Source of the DNA: PALSA-1180 sp964624625
GTDB lineage: Bacteria; Oederibacteriota; Muellerivitia; Muellerivitales; Muellerivitaceae
Direction: 5' to 3'
NCBI GenBank assembly: GCA_964624625.1
Contig: CAZUXW010000003.1
Location: 1 to 64,000 of the forward strand
DNA: 64,000 nucleotides
Shown here: positions 50,437-59,115 of the stretch, piece after piece
Numbering within the stretch: position 1 is the first letter of the stretch
Layout: the number at the start of each line of letters is the position of its first letter
Position numbers and translations under genes: made by a program
The notes under the pieces: model-generated
Told to the model about the DNA's origin: nothing
Seen by the model: the letters and a program-made list of their open reading frames with translations, nothing else
The model's database searches: none

Positions 50437-51411
50437 ATGCCCGATCCTTTTCTTTCCACTTCCTTATCGCCCTCTTACGTCCAAGGGGACGACAACCCCC
50501 GGGAGGTGGAATATATCGAGATCCAGGTCAAATCCGCCCTCCATCACACCCGTCTTCCCTACAGCCCCAAACCCTTTTATTACAGCTTGAACCTCTACCG
50601 CGGATGCCGCCACGGCTGCCCCTATTGTTTCGCCCGCTATACCCATTGGTTCCTGGGTTTCCAGAACGCCTTCGACTTTCAGCGCAAGATACAAGTAAAA
50701 GTCAATCTATTGGAGGTTTTGGAAAGGGAATTGGCCCAACCCCGGAGGAAAAAAGACTGGGTGAGCCTGGGAGCCGTCACCGATCCCTACCAGCCGGCCG
50801 AAAAAAAATACGGATTGGCCAGGGGCGCCTTCAAATTGCTGGCCCAATACGCCTGGCCCGCGGTTTTTTCCACCAAATCGGATTTAGTCGTCAGGGATTT
50901 GGATGTGTTAAAGGAATTGGTCGGCCGCGCCAATGGCGGAGTGGCCATGACGATGACAACCCTGGATCCCCAGCTTCAAAAGTGGCTGGAGCCCCACGCG
51001 GTGTCGATCGACCGGCGGCTGGAAGCCCTCCGGCTCTTGAAAAAAGCCGGCATCCCATGCGGCATCCATTTGATGCCGATCCTGCCCTTCCTGACCGACA
51101 GCGATGAAGCCATGGAAGGCATGGTCAAAATGGGGGCCGAAATCGGCGTGGATTATTTCGTGTACAACGTCCTTCGATTGCGCGGCCAAGTCGTCAAAGG
51201 AGCCTATTATGAGGTTTTAAAAAAGGCCGACCCATCCCTCTTCCACCAAACGCTCAAGCTTTACAGCGGCAGGTCCGCCTACCCTCCGGACCCTTACCTG
51301 GCGCGGATTAAAGAAAAAATGAGTTTTTTCAGGGAAAAATGGGGGATGAAAAACCGCTGGCGCGCCGACTTCACCGAATCCCAATTGAATTTGTTCAATG
51401 AGCCAAATTAG
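50437..51411 (+). CDS. SPL-family radical SAM protein (Rv2578c-like)
   Basis: A 324-residue radical S-adenosylmethionine enzyme. The cluster motif is LYRGCRHGCPYCFARYTH, with C57, C61 and C64 as CxxxCxxC. Further features are SLGAVTDPYQPAEKKYGL, TKSDLVVRDLDVL and MPILPFLTDSDEAM. The CPYCFAR form is typical of the spore-photoproduct-lyase-like subgroup that is common in non-sporulating bacteria, whose function is not settled. ATG 50437 lacks a strong ribosome site. The C-terminal end QLNLF is typical for the subgroup. It may be co-transcribed with the Y1-like gene just upstream. Confidence 0.88.
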   Translation: MPDPFLSTSLSPSYVQGDDNPREVEYIEIQVKSALHHTRLPYSPKPFYYSLNLYRGCRHGCPYCFARYTHWFLGFQNAFDFQRKIQVKVNLLEVLERELAQPRRKKDWVSLGAVTDPYQPAEKKYGLARGAFKLLAQYAWPAVFSTKSDLVVRDLDVLKELVGRANGGVAMTMTTLDPQLQKWLEPHAVSIDRRLEALRLLKKAGIPCGIHLMPILPFLTDSDEAMEGMVKMGAEIGVDYFVYNVLRLRGQVVKGAYYEVLKKADPSLFHQTLKLYSGRSAYPPDPYLARIKEKMSFFREKWGMKNRWRADFTESQLNLFNEPN

Positions 51412-51441
51412 GAATTATTCTTTAAATACAAATTCCTAATT
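51406..51441. repeat. Short perfect inverted repeat AATTAGGAATT/AATTCCTAATT
   Basis: The arms 51406-51416 and 51431-51441 are 11 bp and exact reverse complements around a 14-bp spacer. The SPL stop codon lies inside the first arm. It is a minimal example of the TTAGGAATT dialect and may serve as a two-way hairpin between convergent genes. Confidence 0.8.
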
Positions 51442-51446
51442 GTCTT

Positions 51447-52034
51447 TCAGACCCCGAAAGCCATTTCCTCATCCGCGTGAGCCTTGTCCTCCGCGGTCTG
51501 GGAAGGCGGGAACACATGCGTCGCGTGCGAGTTAACCACCTCATCCAAGTTAAGGATTTTATCCGCGGCGCGGATCATTTCACGGCTTTGGGCGTCGGGA
51601 AAAACCGCCAGTTCCACGTGCTTTCCCAATTCCTTGACCAGCCCCATCGCGGGGGAGAAATCCTGGTCCTCGGTGACCACGATGGCCGTGTCGTAAAAAT
51701 CCCGGGCCGCGTAATAAACCATGTCGGCCGCCATCCTCACATCCACGCCTTTTTCCATCCGGTGCCCTTCGCGGTTTTGGATGATCCGGCCCAGGCGGAG
51801 TTCCAGGAACGGGGTCCTGTCCAAAGAATCAAAAAAGGACTGCTGGCTCTTGGCCTTGTCGGAAAAATGAGTCGCGTCGAACACCGCGTTGTAATAGAAG
51901 GTTCGGACCAGTTTCCGCCTGTCCCCGCACAAGGCCAGCGAGAATTGGTAATAATCAACCCGGGTCATCTTGTTGTTCCGCTTCAGGGCGAAATAAAGAT
52001 TGCTGCCGTCGATAAAGACGCAGATTCGGGACAT
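51447..52034 (-). CDS. NYN-domain (PIN-like) protein of LabA/DUF88 type
   Basis: A 195-residue single NYN domain. It opens CVFIDGSNLYFALK with the acidic metal residue. VDVRMAADMVYYAARDFYDTAIVVTEDQDFSPAMGLVKELGK, quoted here by its key part VTEDQDFSP, supplies the second acidic cluster. Such proteins are RNase-like. A 24-residue acidic/Ala tail follows. ATG 52034 has AGAGGTG upstream. The upstream region contains the perfect palindrome ATACAGTTAACTGTAT (52062-52077), perhaps an operator. It is convergent with the radical SAM gene. Confidence 0.88.
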   Translation of the reverse strand: MSRICVFIDGSNLYFALKRNNKMTRVDYYQFSLALCGDRRKLVRTFYYNAVFDATHFSDKAKSQQSFFDSLDRTPFLELRLGRIIQNREGHRMEKGVDVRMAADMVYYAARDFYDTAIVVTEDQDFSPAMGLVKELGKHVELAVFPDAQSREMIRAADKILNLDEVVNSHATHVFPPSQTAEDKAHADEEMAFGV

Positions 52035-52061
52035 GGCGCACCTCTTTCATAACAATAGCTG

Positions 52062-52077
52062 ATACAGTTAACTGTAT
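52062..52077. promoter_or_regulatory. Perfect 16-bp palindrome upstream of the NYN gene
   Basis: ATACAGTTAACTGTAT is self-complementary and lies 28 bp before the NYN start codon, in the likely promoter region. The length and A+T content fit a dimeric repressor site. The regulator is unknown. Confidence 0.55.
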
Positions 52078-52103
52078 TAAAACTAAACTACTACCGTGAT
52101 TTC

Positions 52104-52135
52104 AAAACCGCAAGAGGGACGCCTCCGGTTTTTTT
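52104..52135. terminator. Terminator hairpin between the NUDIX and NYN genes
   Basis: AAAACCG (52104-52110) pairs with CGGTTTT (52126-52132), with a nested GAGG/CCTC stem. A T-run extends to 52135 on the plus side, and the minus side has four T residues, so it may work both ways. For the minus strand it would end the aldo/keto reductase-NUDIX operon. Confidence 0.6.
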
Positions 52136-52193
52136 GGAAGAGATAAAATTGTTTGACAGATTAGGCAGGAGTGAAGCCTCATAAGGATTTTGG

Positions 52194-52754
52194 TCAAACT
52201 TTACCGGGATTTTGATTTTGGAATAGGCCCAGAAAATGAAAGGCGGCCACCACGAGGGCATGGCGGATGCCCCCTTTTCGGATGAGTTCCGGGATTGCGT
52301 CCAAATCCCATAGGCTCACTTCCAGCTCCTCCGCCTCATCCAGCTTTAAATCCGCCACTTTTTTCGCCCCCAGCGCTAGAAAATAATGACAGGTATTGTT
52401 GAGGATCGCCGGATTAGGCTGGACCTGGCCCAAGGAGTGCCATTCGGCGGCCTCGTAGCCCGTTTCCTCCAGCAATTCCCTCTTGGCGGCCTCCAGGGTC
52501 GAATGATCCTTGAGGTCCACCGCGCCGCCCGGTGTTTCCAGGGCGACTTCCCCCGATCCATGCCGGTATTGGGAAACCATCAGCACCTTTTTATCCGGGG
52601 TGAGCGCGACAATATTGATCCAATCACGAGTGTTGAGGATATAAAAGGGGTGCTGTTTCCCGGTTTGAGGCGAGGAGCTTTGGTGGACCTGGACTTGAAA
52701 AAAGCCGCAGTCATAATCAATTTTTTGGCCGTGTTTCTTCCAGGGTAAAATCAC
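52194..52754 (-). CDS. NUDIX hydrolase, ADP-ribose pyrophosphatase-like
   Basis: A 186-residue protein. The NUDIX box reads GGAVDLKDHSTLEAAKRELLEETGY. The REL-EE-TG core is intact, but the glutamate expected about eight residues before Arg is replaced by Asp-His, a small deviation. The following YEAAEWHSLGQVQPNPAI is typical of ADP-ribose pyrophosphatases. Substrate cannot be fixed by sequence. ATG 52754 overlaps the stop of the upstream aldo/keto reductase by four bases (ATGA), so translation is coupled. Confidence 0.87.
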   Translation of the reverse strand: MILPWKKHGQKIDYDCGFFQVQVHQSSSPQTGKQHPFYILNTRDWINIVALTPDKKVLMVSQYRHGSGEVALETPGGAVDLKDHSTLEAAKRELLEETGYEAAEWHSLGQVQPNPAILNNTCHYFLALGAKKVADLKLDEAEELEVSLWDLDAIPELIRKGGIRHALVVAAFHFLGLFQNQNPGKV

Positions 52755-53887
52755 TTTTTTCCCCTTTTTTTCGCTTGAGGCCGCTTTTTTTTCGCCGCCT
52801 TATCCCCGCCTTTTGCCTTGGGTCTCCCCTTTTTTCCGGTCTTTGATTTTTTCGCGGGTATTTCCACCACGCCCGACATGAAAACGGCGGGGATTCCCTC
52901 GGTCGTCAAAACTTTCCGCTTGGGCAGTCCGAAATGAGCCAGGTAAAGTTTCTCCGATTTCCGGACCGCCTGGGATGAAAGCTTTTCCCCATCACCCGCG
53001 GAGCAATTGAAAACCGCTTGTTTTATATTTCGGATGCCGGGAATGGACGTGGAGACCTCGGAAAAGGCGAGGGTCCATTTGAGCGCGGCTTCGCTGAGCG
53101 GCTGGTTTTTCGAGGTCAAAAATTTCAGTTTTTCGACTTTTTTCAAAGTGAGCCTCAGGCCTTCGCCCTTATATAAATTCCGCCGGTGGTCATCCCCGAT
53201 AAACCTTGTTTGAAGGTTGAATTTTCCGCTCAAAGCGCCAAAGGCCAGCGGCACCCTCGCGATAACCCCAACCCCGTATTGGCGGGCTAAGGGAAAAACT
53301 TTCCAAAGGGGATCCTGGTAAAACAAGTTGAAAAATATTTGCAAAGCGTCCACCTGCCTCCAACGGATCAAGTCGTTGGCTTCCTCCGGCCCCTTGTCCC
53401 TTAAGGAAATGCCGAAAGCCCTGATTTTGCCTTCCCTTTTCAACCTGGCGACGGTGGACAGCAGCGGCTCCGATTCCTGGTTCCATTCCCGCGACCAAGT
53501 GTGGAGCTGTAAAACGTCCAGGCAGTCCACTCCCAGGTTCCTGAGGGACTCCTCGGTTTTGGATTGGACCCAATCCCCCGGGAACACTTGGGCCAGGGCC
53601 GTCCCGGGTGGATTGTCCCAGTTCCAGTTCTTGGGAGGAACCTTGGTGGCGATAATGGGCCTCTCCCCCCTTTCTTTTATTACCCCTCCGATGAGTTTTT
53701 CGCTATGGCCGTCGCCATAAACCCATGCCGTATCGATGAAATTACAGCCCATATCCAAGGATTGGTGCAGGGCCATCCTGGAATCGTTGTCGTCCTGGGG
53801 GCCCCACCAGGCTCCCCCGATCGCCCAGGCGCCGAAACCTATCTCACTGACCTTCAATCCCGTATTTCCCAGCCACCGGTAACGCAT
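52751..53887 (-). CDS. Aldo/keto reductase with Lys-rich C-terminal tail
   Basis: A 378-residue member of the aldo/keto reductase superfamily. GNTGLKVSEIGFGAWAIGG and the catalytic Asp/Tyr segment CNFIDTAWVYGDGHSEKLIGG are present, followed by IIATKVPPKNWN (Lys) and LDVLQLHTW (His). GVIARVPLAFGALSGKF is the later nucleotide site. Residues ~340-378 form a tail of Lys/Arg/Gly/Ala (KKSKTGKKGRPKAKGG..), unusual for the family. ATG 53887 has GGAGG upstream. First gene of a two-gene operon with the NUDIX protein. Confidence 0.9.
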   Translation of the reverse strand: MRYRWLGNTGLKVSEIGFGAWAIGGAWWGPQDDNDSRMALHQSLDMGCNFIDTAWVYGDGHSEKLIGGVIKERGERPIIATKVPPKNWNWDNPPGTALAQVFPGDWVQSKTEESLRNLGVDCLDVLQLHTWSREWNQESEPLLSTVARLKREGKIRAFGISLRDKGPEEANDLIRWRQVDALQIFFNLFYQDPLWKVFPLARQYGVGVIARVPLAFGALSGKFNLQTRFIGDDHRRNLYKGEGLRLTLKKVEKLKFLTSKNQPLSEAALKWTLAFSEVSTSIPGIRNIKQAVFNCSAGDGEKLSSQAVRKSEKLYLAHFGLPKRKVLTTEGIPAVFMSGVVEIPAKKSKTGKKGRPKAKGGDKAAKKKRPQAKKRGKK

Positions 53888-53971
53888 TGACCCTCTCCTC
53901 CCGCTTGGACTCTTTTGGTGAGGTTAGCCCCATCCCAACCAATCCGAAAATTCTCCCGGCCCTTCCCTCTT

Positions 53972-55075
53972 TCAGGATTTTTTCCTCACCGAAGGGGATC
54001 TTTTCAAATTCAAATAGACTTCCCGGTAAATCGCCAAAAAGGCCATCCCCATGGAAAGAATGATCGGGCCCAGGAATATTCCCAGGAAGCCGTAAACCTT
54101 GAGTCCCCCGATGGTGGTAAAAAAAAGCCAAAAGAGGGGAAGCTTGGCCTCACTGCCGATCAACAGGGGCCTTAAGACATGGTCAATGACCGTCAAGGTG
54201 GAACCCCAAAGGGTGATGCCCACCGCCGCCGTGGTATGGTCCTGGTAAAAAAGCCAAGCCGCCACCGGCACCCAAACCCACGTCACGCCCATAAAGGGAA
54301 TAAAAGAAAGAACGAAAACAGCCAATCCCAACAGGACGGGAACCGGCACCCCCGCCGCCAAAAAACCCAGGGTGGAAAGGACTCCCTCCACCAGGGCCGT
54401 TAAGAAAATAGCCCGGACGACGGCGGTGACCGTCACGGAAAAAGTGCGGGCCACGTCCCCCTGATGCTCCTTTTCCAGCGGCAAGAACTCGATGGCCTTC
54501 AAGGACAGGCGGGCTCCGTCCCGGAAGAAAAAAAACACCGCGACCGACACGAACGCGGCCTCCATGATAAAGGCGGCTAGGTTCTTGAAAATATTGGTTA
54601 TTTTTTCCAACAGCACCTGGGAAAAATTCTGCATGGCGTTGGCGATCTGCTTCTGGATCTCCGCCTCATATTGGCTGGAATCGATGCCCCAATTCTGAAG
54701 CCAAGATCCTAAATCAATGGATTTCAATTTCATCATGAGCCAAAGGCTTTTCTCGTCCCATTGGGCCGAGGAAAGAAATGCATAGGCCTTGGGCAGCTCC
54801 TTCCCGAGGTTGATCACCATGAAAAAACCCGGCAAGGCCAGAAAGAGCAGGACTAAAAGGGTGCAAGCCAGGGAGGATAAGGTCGTCTTGCCGTTGGTCC
54901 ACTTCAAGAGCTTGGCATAGACAGGGTAAAAAACCATGACCATGATCGTGGCCCAAACAAAAGACCGCAGGAAGGGTTCCAAGAGGGAAAAGAGCAGGCT
55001 TAAGAGGCCCAGCAATAGGCCAAAAAAAGCGATCACGAAAATATTCTGCCGGCTGATGGTAAATTCGTTTTTCAC
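53972..55075 (-). CDS. AI-2E family transporter (PerM-like)
   Basis: A 367-residue membrane protein with about seven or eight transmembrane helices. The pattern LEPFLRSFVWATIMVMVFYPVYAKL, the ~120-residue extracytoplasmic region (to ~175) and the conserved FIPFMGVTWVWVPVAAWLF then LRPLLIGSEAKLPLFWLFFTTIGGLKVYGFLGIFLGPII fit the family; I quote only key parts. The family name comes from an autoinducer-2 export report, but many members have other roles. The start is GTG 55075 with AGGAG upstream. It is divergent from the rhodanese gene. Confidence 0.9.
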   Translation of the reverse strand: MKNEFTISRQNIFVIAFFGLLLGLLSLLFSLLEPFLRSFVWATIMVMVFYPVYAKLLKWTNGKTTLSSLACTLLVLLFLALPGFFMVINLGKELPKAYAFLSSAQWDEKSLWLMMKLKSIDLGSWLQNWGIDSSQYEAEIQKQIANAMQNFSQVLLEKITNIFKNLAAFIMEAAFVSVAVFFFFRDGARLSLKAIEFLPLEKEHQGDVARTFSVTVTAVVRAIFLTALVEGVLSTLGFLAAGVPVPVLLGLAVFVLSFIPFMGVTWVWVPVAAWLFYQDHTTAAVGITLWGSTLTVIDHVLRPLLIGSEAKLPLFWLFFTTIGGLKVYGFLGIFLGPIILSMGMAFLAIYREVYLNLKRSPSVRKKS

Positions 55076-55229
55076 GGTTTCTCCTGGAGGTTGGGGTTAT
55101 TCTACAGGAAGGCCTTTGGAAAAAGCACCAGGGCCGGGAAAAGGACCCCGAAACGCCTTTATCCCTTGAATGGAACCGTTCCCCAAGTATATTGTTTGGG
55201 AAATTAACGAGAACCCACAAGAGGTCCCG

Positions 55230-55841
55230 ATGACCCCCAAACCCTGGAACCCCGGCTTTTCCCTCCCGGACAAGACTGTTTTCACACAGGCTTGGAATAT
55301 TTTTATTTTCTCGGCCATCTTCGCCATACTTTTCAACACCTTTTACGTCGACGGGATTGAACTGAAGGTCAAACCGGCCAAAATTCCGCCCCATGTCACG
55401 GCTGGTTCAACCCCGCCGCCCTCCTATCCCGGTTGGAAACCATCCCAAGCCAAAACCCCCCCCGCCAAAACCACTCCGGAAAAATCACCCTGGGGAAACA
55501 TCACCCGGCTGAGTTTGATCGGTACGAAGGCCCGGTTTGACAAAAAAACCTGTCTGTTTCTTGACGCGCGGGAAGCCGATAAGTATAAGGAGGGACATAT
55601 CCCCGGTTCCCTGAATTTTTCCGCGTTGGAGATGGATAAATTCGCGCCCTTGGTCATGCCCAAATTAACCGATAAAAATCAGGAAATGATCGTCTATTGC
55701 AACGGCGGGGATTGTACCTTGTCGCTGGAGCTGGCTCAAACCCTCATCGAACAAGGGTTTACCCAGGTCAAGGTTTTTGAGGGCGGCTGGCCCGAATGGA
55801 AAAAAGCCGCCTATCCTTTTCAAACCGGTGAAAACCCATGA
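55230..55841 (+). CDS. Membrane-anchored rhodanese-domain protein
   Basis: A 203-residue protein. One transmembrane segment near residue 30 (AWNIFIFSAIFAILFNTFYV) anchors it. A Pro/Thr-rich stretch follows, then a rhodanese domain from ~105: CLFLDAREADKYKEGHIPGS and the active-site loop VYCNGGDCTLS with its catalytic Cys. The C-terminal half is FEGGWPEWKKAAYP. The start ATG 55230 has GAGGT upstream; an ATG at 55170 lacks a ribosome site. It overlaps the MauE/DoxX-like gene by four bases (ATGA). Sulfur transfer or thiol chemistry outside the membrane is likely. Confidence 0.88.
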   Translation: MTPKPWNPGFSLPDKTVFTQAWNIFIFSAIFAILFNTFYVDGIELKVKPAKIPPHVTAGSTPPPSYPGWKPSQAKTPPAKTTPEKSPWGNITRLSLIGTKARFDKKTCLFLDAREADKYKEGHIPGSLNFSALEMDKFAPLVMPKLTDKNQEMIVYCNGGDCTLSLELAQTLIEQGFTQVKVFEGGWPEWKKAAYPFQTGENP

Positions 55842-56302
55842 TCGTCCCGAAAGCTTCCACCGACCGGCAGGCGGTCTTAGCCACCCTATTACGCCTGGCC
55901 TGCGGCCTCGTTTTTCTCTACGCCAGCCAGGACAAATTAGGCGAGGCGGAAAAATTCACGGGGATCCTCAAGGAATACCACATTCTTCCCCCCGTCCTCA
56001 TTCCCTTGTCGGCGGTGGTCCTTCCCTGGCTGGAATTTTTTATCGGCGCTTGTCTAGTGGCGGGATTTAAGTGGCGCGGCGCGGCCCTTCTTTTTTGCGG
56101 CCTCATGGGCCTTTACTCACTGGCCCTCAGTTGGAATTTGCTGCAGGGGGTGGAAATGAATTGTGGATGCTTCTCCATGGACTCCACCGAAAAAACCACC
56201 TGGCTTTCCGTGCTGCGCGACGCAGGATTCTTCTCCATGGGATTTTTTGTTTTGGTCACCCCGCGCACTTATTTTCCGTTGGACCGTTCCCCCCGCCCTT
56301 AA
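55838..56302 (+). CDS. MauE/DoxX-like membrane protein
   Basis: A 154-residue protein with four hydrophobic segments. LRLACGLVFLYASQDKLGEAEKF is the DoxX/MauE opening, then WLEFFIGACLVAG and the Cys pair NCGCFS in the second loop, typical of MauE-type proteins that support disulfide or thiol chemistry. Last helix LRDAGFFSMGFFVLV. ATG 55838 overlaps the rhodanese stop, so the two are coupled. MauE/DoxX with a rhodanese partner is a recurrent pairing as I recall; a shared sulfur or redox role is inferred. Confidence 0.85.
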   Translation: MIVPKASTDRQAVLATLLRLACGLVFLYASQDKLGEAEKFTGILKEYHILPPVLIPLSAVVLPWLEFFIGACLVAGFKWRGAALLFCGLMGLYSLALSWNLLQGVEMNCGCFSMDSTEKTTWLSVLRDAGFFSMGFFVLVTPRTYFPLDRSPRP

Positions 56303-56469
56303 AACAACTCTTAAAAACATGCAACCGGTTTTGGTTGAGCGTGAATCCCGTCATTACAGGTTATTGACCCCAGGGGTTCATTCCTTATTCCTCGACTTGT
56401 GATAGTATTTTAATTGTGCCGGCGGATCAACCGGCGGTCGCTACCATTTCAACGCGCATGAAGGTTTTT

Positions 56470-57006
56470 ATGGCACTGGACCGTTTGTCACCTGAGCAAT
56501 TGAACGCACTTGGAAGCATGAGCAGGGAAATCCATGACGAGTATAGAAACTTGGGCTTCGCCGGATTCTCCCCGGACCCCATCCGTTACCTGGCCTTCCG
56601 CACCCAAACCAAAAATTTCCTCCAAACGAAGCTGGTGGTTTCCGACGCCGGGGTATTTTTCTTGGATCCCGCCAGGAAAATAAAATATAAATTCCATCAG
56701 GGTTATTTTTTCGTTTATCACGAGGGATTTCATCAAGTGGATGAGCAAAAAATCAAGGAAGCCGAGGGCCCCGTCATCCTCCTGGATAACCTGTTGGAGT
56801 TCTGGAAACGCCAGGGAACAGGGCTTTGCCTCGTAGCGGACCACCTCAATCACTGCGATTATCTTTTTCCCGAGCAAAAAGCCGAGTTGGAGCGGGTCCA
56901 GCGTTTATACAACAAGGATGAATTCGTCATCAATCCCATGCTCCAAAAAAAATCCAAGGAAAACCCCGCCGGACAAGCGGTAGGAGTTTTCGACCTGGAA
57001 GATTAA
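56470..57006 (+). CDS. Hypothetical protein, ~178 residues
   Basis: Reading from ATG 56470 (AAGG five bases upstream): MALDRLSPEQLNAL, FRTQTKNFLQTKLVVSDAG, FFVYHEGFHQVDEQKIKEAEG and NPMLQKKSKENPAGQ. It is soluble, mixed alpha/beta, with no signal peptide, cysteine cluster or known catalytic motif. An upstream ATG at 56458 and a GTG at 56416 are in frame. I do not recognise the family. It is 10 bp from the tail of the convergent glycosyltransferase gene. Confidence 0.6.
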   Translation: MALDRLSPEQLNALGSMSREIHDEYRNLGFAGFSPDPIRYLAFRTQTKNFLQTKLVVSDAGVFFLDPARKIKYKFHQGYFFVYHEGFHQVDEQKIKEAEGPVILLDNLLEFWKRQGTGLCLVADHLNHCDYLFPEQKAELERVQRLYNKDEFVINPMLQKKSKENPAGQAVGVFDLED

Positions 57007-57015
57007 ACCGGCTTT

Positions 57016-59115
57016 TTAGAGGCCTGCCTGGTCCAAAGCCTTTAAATTTTCCGCCGCTGGAGTCAGGTTCAATTTCGAGTGTACCGCTTTTTGAAAAGCC
57101 GCCCTGGCTAACGCGGTCTTTCCCTGCTGGACGAGGATGGCTCCCTCCTCGTTGTAAAATTCCGCCAAGGGATAGCCGTTTTGAAGTCCCTCCCGGATGG
57201 CCTCCAAACATCCCAATTCGTCATGGTCGATGGCACGGTGGGTGAAGACCTTTTCCCAAAAACAGGACTGTAAGAAGGGATCATCCCCCAAAAGGTCCTT
57301 CACTTGATAAATCCGGTCCAGAATGAGGCTTTGTGATACCCAGGGGGAAGAACTGATGACCGCGTAGGTCGCCCCTCTCAATCCCTGATTGACTTCGAAC
57401 CATTTGCTCAAGCCGGCCCGATTTTCCTCATTCAAAGGAATGACGCCCAGCATCCAATAGCCCACGGATTTTTTTTCACCGATCCAGTACCACTTCCCCG
57501 CGGGAAACCTCTCGGCCAGAAAAGGACGGTAATTGGCGTCCGTCACCACAGAAACCCAATGGGCATCCTCAAAAGTGAATTTGGGATTGCGGCAAACATC
57601 AAAGGGATAAGCCGCCATGATGAGCGAAGGATCCGCCACATGGGTTCTCAAATCCGCCAGAACCGCTCCCGGACCCAGATCCTTGTTCGTTTTCATTAAT
57701 ATATCGTAAGCCCTGGACAGTTCCGGCGACTTCCGCAGTTCCCAACCAGTCCCCGGCTCCCCCCAAACCCGGTGGAACCGGGAGAAAAGATGGTGGCAGT
57801 CCAAAGCCACCGAGGACAGGAATAGAATAATAATCAACGTGATTTTTCCAACGGTCTTCGGCGCGTCCCACAGCGAGAACATTCCCATCACCACGGCGAC
57901 AATCACCAAAGGAAGGATTTGGAATATCCTAAAGGTATCAAACCCCGTGGCTGCGACCGCTGGCAGAAAAAATACCCCGAAAGAAAGGAAAACCCAACGG
58001 ACCGCGGTACGCCGACGCCATTTCCACCCTTCCATGAGGCCCAGCAAAAAAAAAGAACCCAAGATGGGGTTCAACATCCCACCCCAAACAGGACCGTAAA
58101 GAATGGACCAATCGTATCCCCAAAAAACCGCCCGCACATGGGCGAAGAAATCAGATCCCTGTTGTGCCCAATCCATTCCCGAATGAAGGGCCCATAGTTT
58201 TTGGAAATATCGGCCGTTCTTCTCGTGGAGGGAAGCCCATGCGAACAAAAACGCGGGAGGTGCCATGGAACTCAAAAGCGGAAGAAGGAATCCCTTTTCC
58301 TTCGGCTTTTTTCGATCCATAAAATGAACCGCCAGGACCACCGAACTGGCGACCACCAACCAGGCCCGGGCCACAAAAAAACCAAGCCCGGCCGCCCATC
58401 CCAGCGCCCGAAGAAGACAAGGCCTCCGAACGGGGGATTTCTCGGTTATGAAGAGGGATAGCAACAGGAACGTCAACGCTTCCCAAAAAGGCATGGCGGC
58501 TTCGGGTATGCAAAAGCGGCCGTTGAACCAAGGCCAAAAGCTAAACCCCATCCAGCAAAAACAAATCAGGGAAAATGTTTTTGAGAATATAGTCCTAAAG
58601 GCGAAACAATAAAGCCCCAAAGTCATGGCGGAGAGCATGGCTGGGAATAACCAAATCGTAAAAAGAGAAGGCTGGAAAAACTTGAAAAATAAGGCCAGGC
58701 TCCAATTGAAAAATAGCGGCTCCTGCCCAAAGGTAAAGAAAAAATGCCAGGACCAGGCTTTGGAAAGTTCCGAAGAATAATAAGAAAAGTAGCCGTCGTC
58801 GGGAAAAAGCCAGCGGGAAAGTTCGGTGAGTTGAAAAAACCGGGGAATGAGCGCCAACAACCCAACCGCCCAATAGATCCAGGGAGGAATGGATTCGAAC
58901 GATTCCCGCTCAAAGGCTGGTTTTTCATCCGGAAGGGGTGAAGACTCCTGGCGCATCAACCAACCCAGGGGGATTAAAATTCCTGCCAAACCCAAAAGAA
59001 TTTTGACGTAACTTCCCAGGGGGCCATAAGACAATAAAACATTCGTGAGGAGGAAAACAATAAAAACAACAGGCCGAGAATGACCGGGAACCCGCTTGAC
59101 GTTAGGGAAGGTCAT
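57016..59115 (-). CDS. GT-C-type membrane glycosyltransferase (GT39/ArnT-like) with C-terminal TPR-like tail
   Basis: A 699-residue protein with about 10-12 hydrophobic segments. The first large loop has WLFPDDGYFSYYSSELSKAW, which fits the acidic first-loop motif of polyprenyl-phosphate-sugar-dependent GT-C enzymes. The soluble C-terminal ~200 residues include a tetratricopeptide-like helix pair (FYNEEGAILVQQGKTALARAAF, key part only). Start ATG 59115 overlaps the TPR gene stop (ATGA). It is a paralog of the gene at 60650-62803. Acceptor and sugar are unknown; glycosylation of a surface polymer or protein is the usual role. Confidence 0.8.
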   Translation of the reverse strand: MTFPNVKRVPGHSRPVVFIVFLLTNVLLSYGPLGSYVKILLGLAGILIPLGWLMRQESSPLPDEKPAFERESFESIPPWIYWAVGLLALIPRFFQLTELSRWLFPDDGYFSYYSSELSKAWSWHFFFTFGQEPLFFNWSLALFFKFFQPSLFTIWLFPAMLSAMTLGLYCFAFRTIFSKTFSLICFCWMGFSFWPWFNGRFCIPEAAMPFWEALTFLLLSLFITEKSPVRRPCLLRALGWAAGLGFFVARAWLVVASSVVLAVHFMDRKKPKEKGFLLPLLSSMAPPAFLFAWASLHEKNGRYFQKLWALHSGMDWAQQGSDFFAHVRAVFWGYDWSILYGPVWGGMLNPILGSFFLLGLMEGWKWRRRTAVRWVFLSFGVFFLPAVAATGFDTFRIFQILPLVIVAVVMGMFSLWDAPKTVGKITLIIILFLSSVALDCHHLFSRFHRVWGEPGTGWELRKSPELSRAYDILMKTNKDLGPGAVLADLRTHVADPSLIMAAYPFDVCRNPKFTFEDAHWVSVVTDANYRPFLAERFPAGKWYWIGEKKSVGYWMLGVIPLNEENRAGLSKWFEVNQGLRGATYAVISSSPWVSQSLILDRIYQVKDLLGDDPFLQSCFWEKVFTHRAIDHDELGCLEAIREGLQNGYPLAEFYNEEGAILVQQGKTALARAAFQKAVHSKLNLTPAAENLKALDQAGL

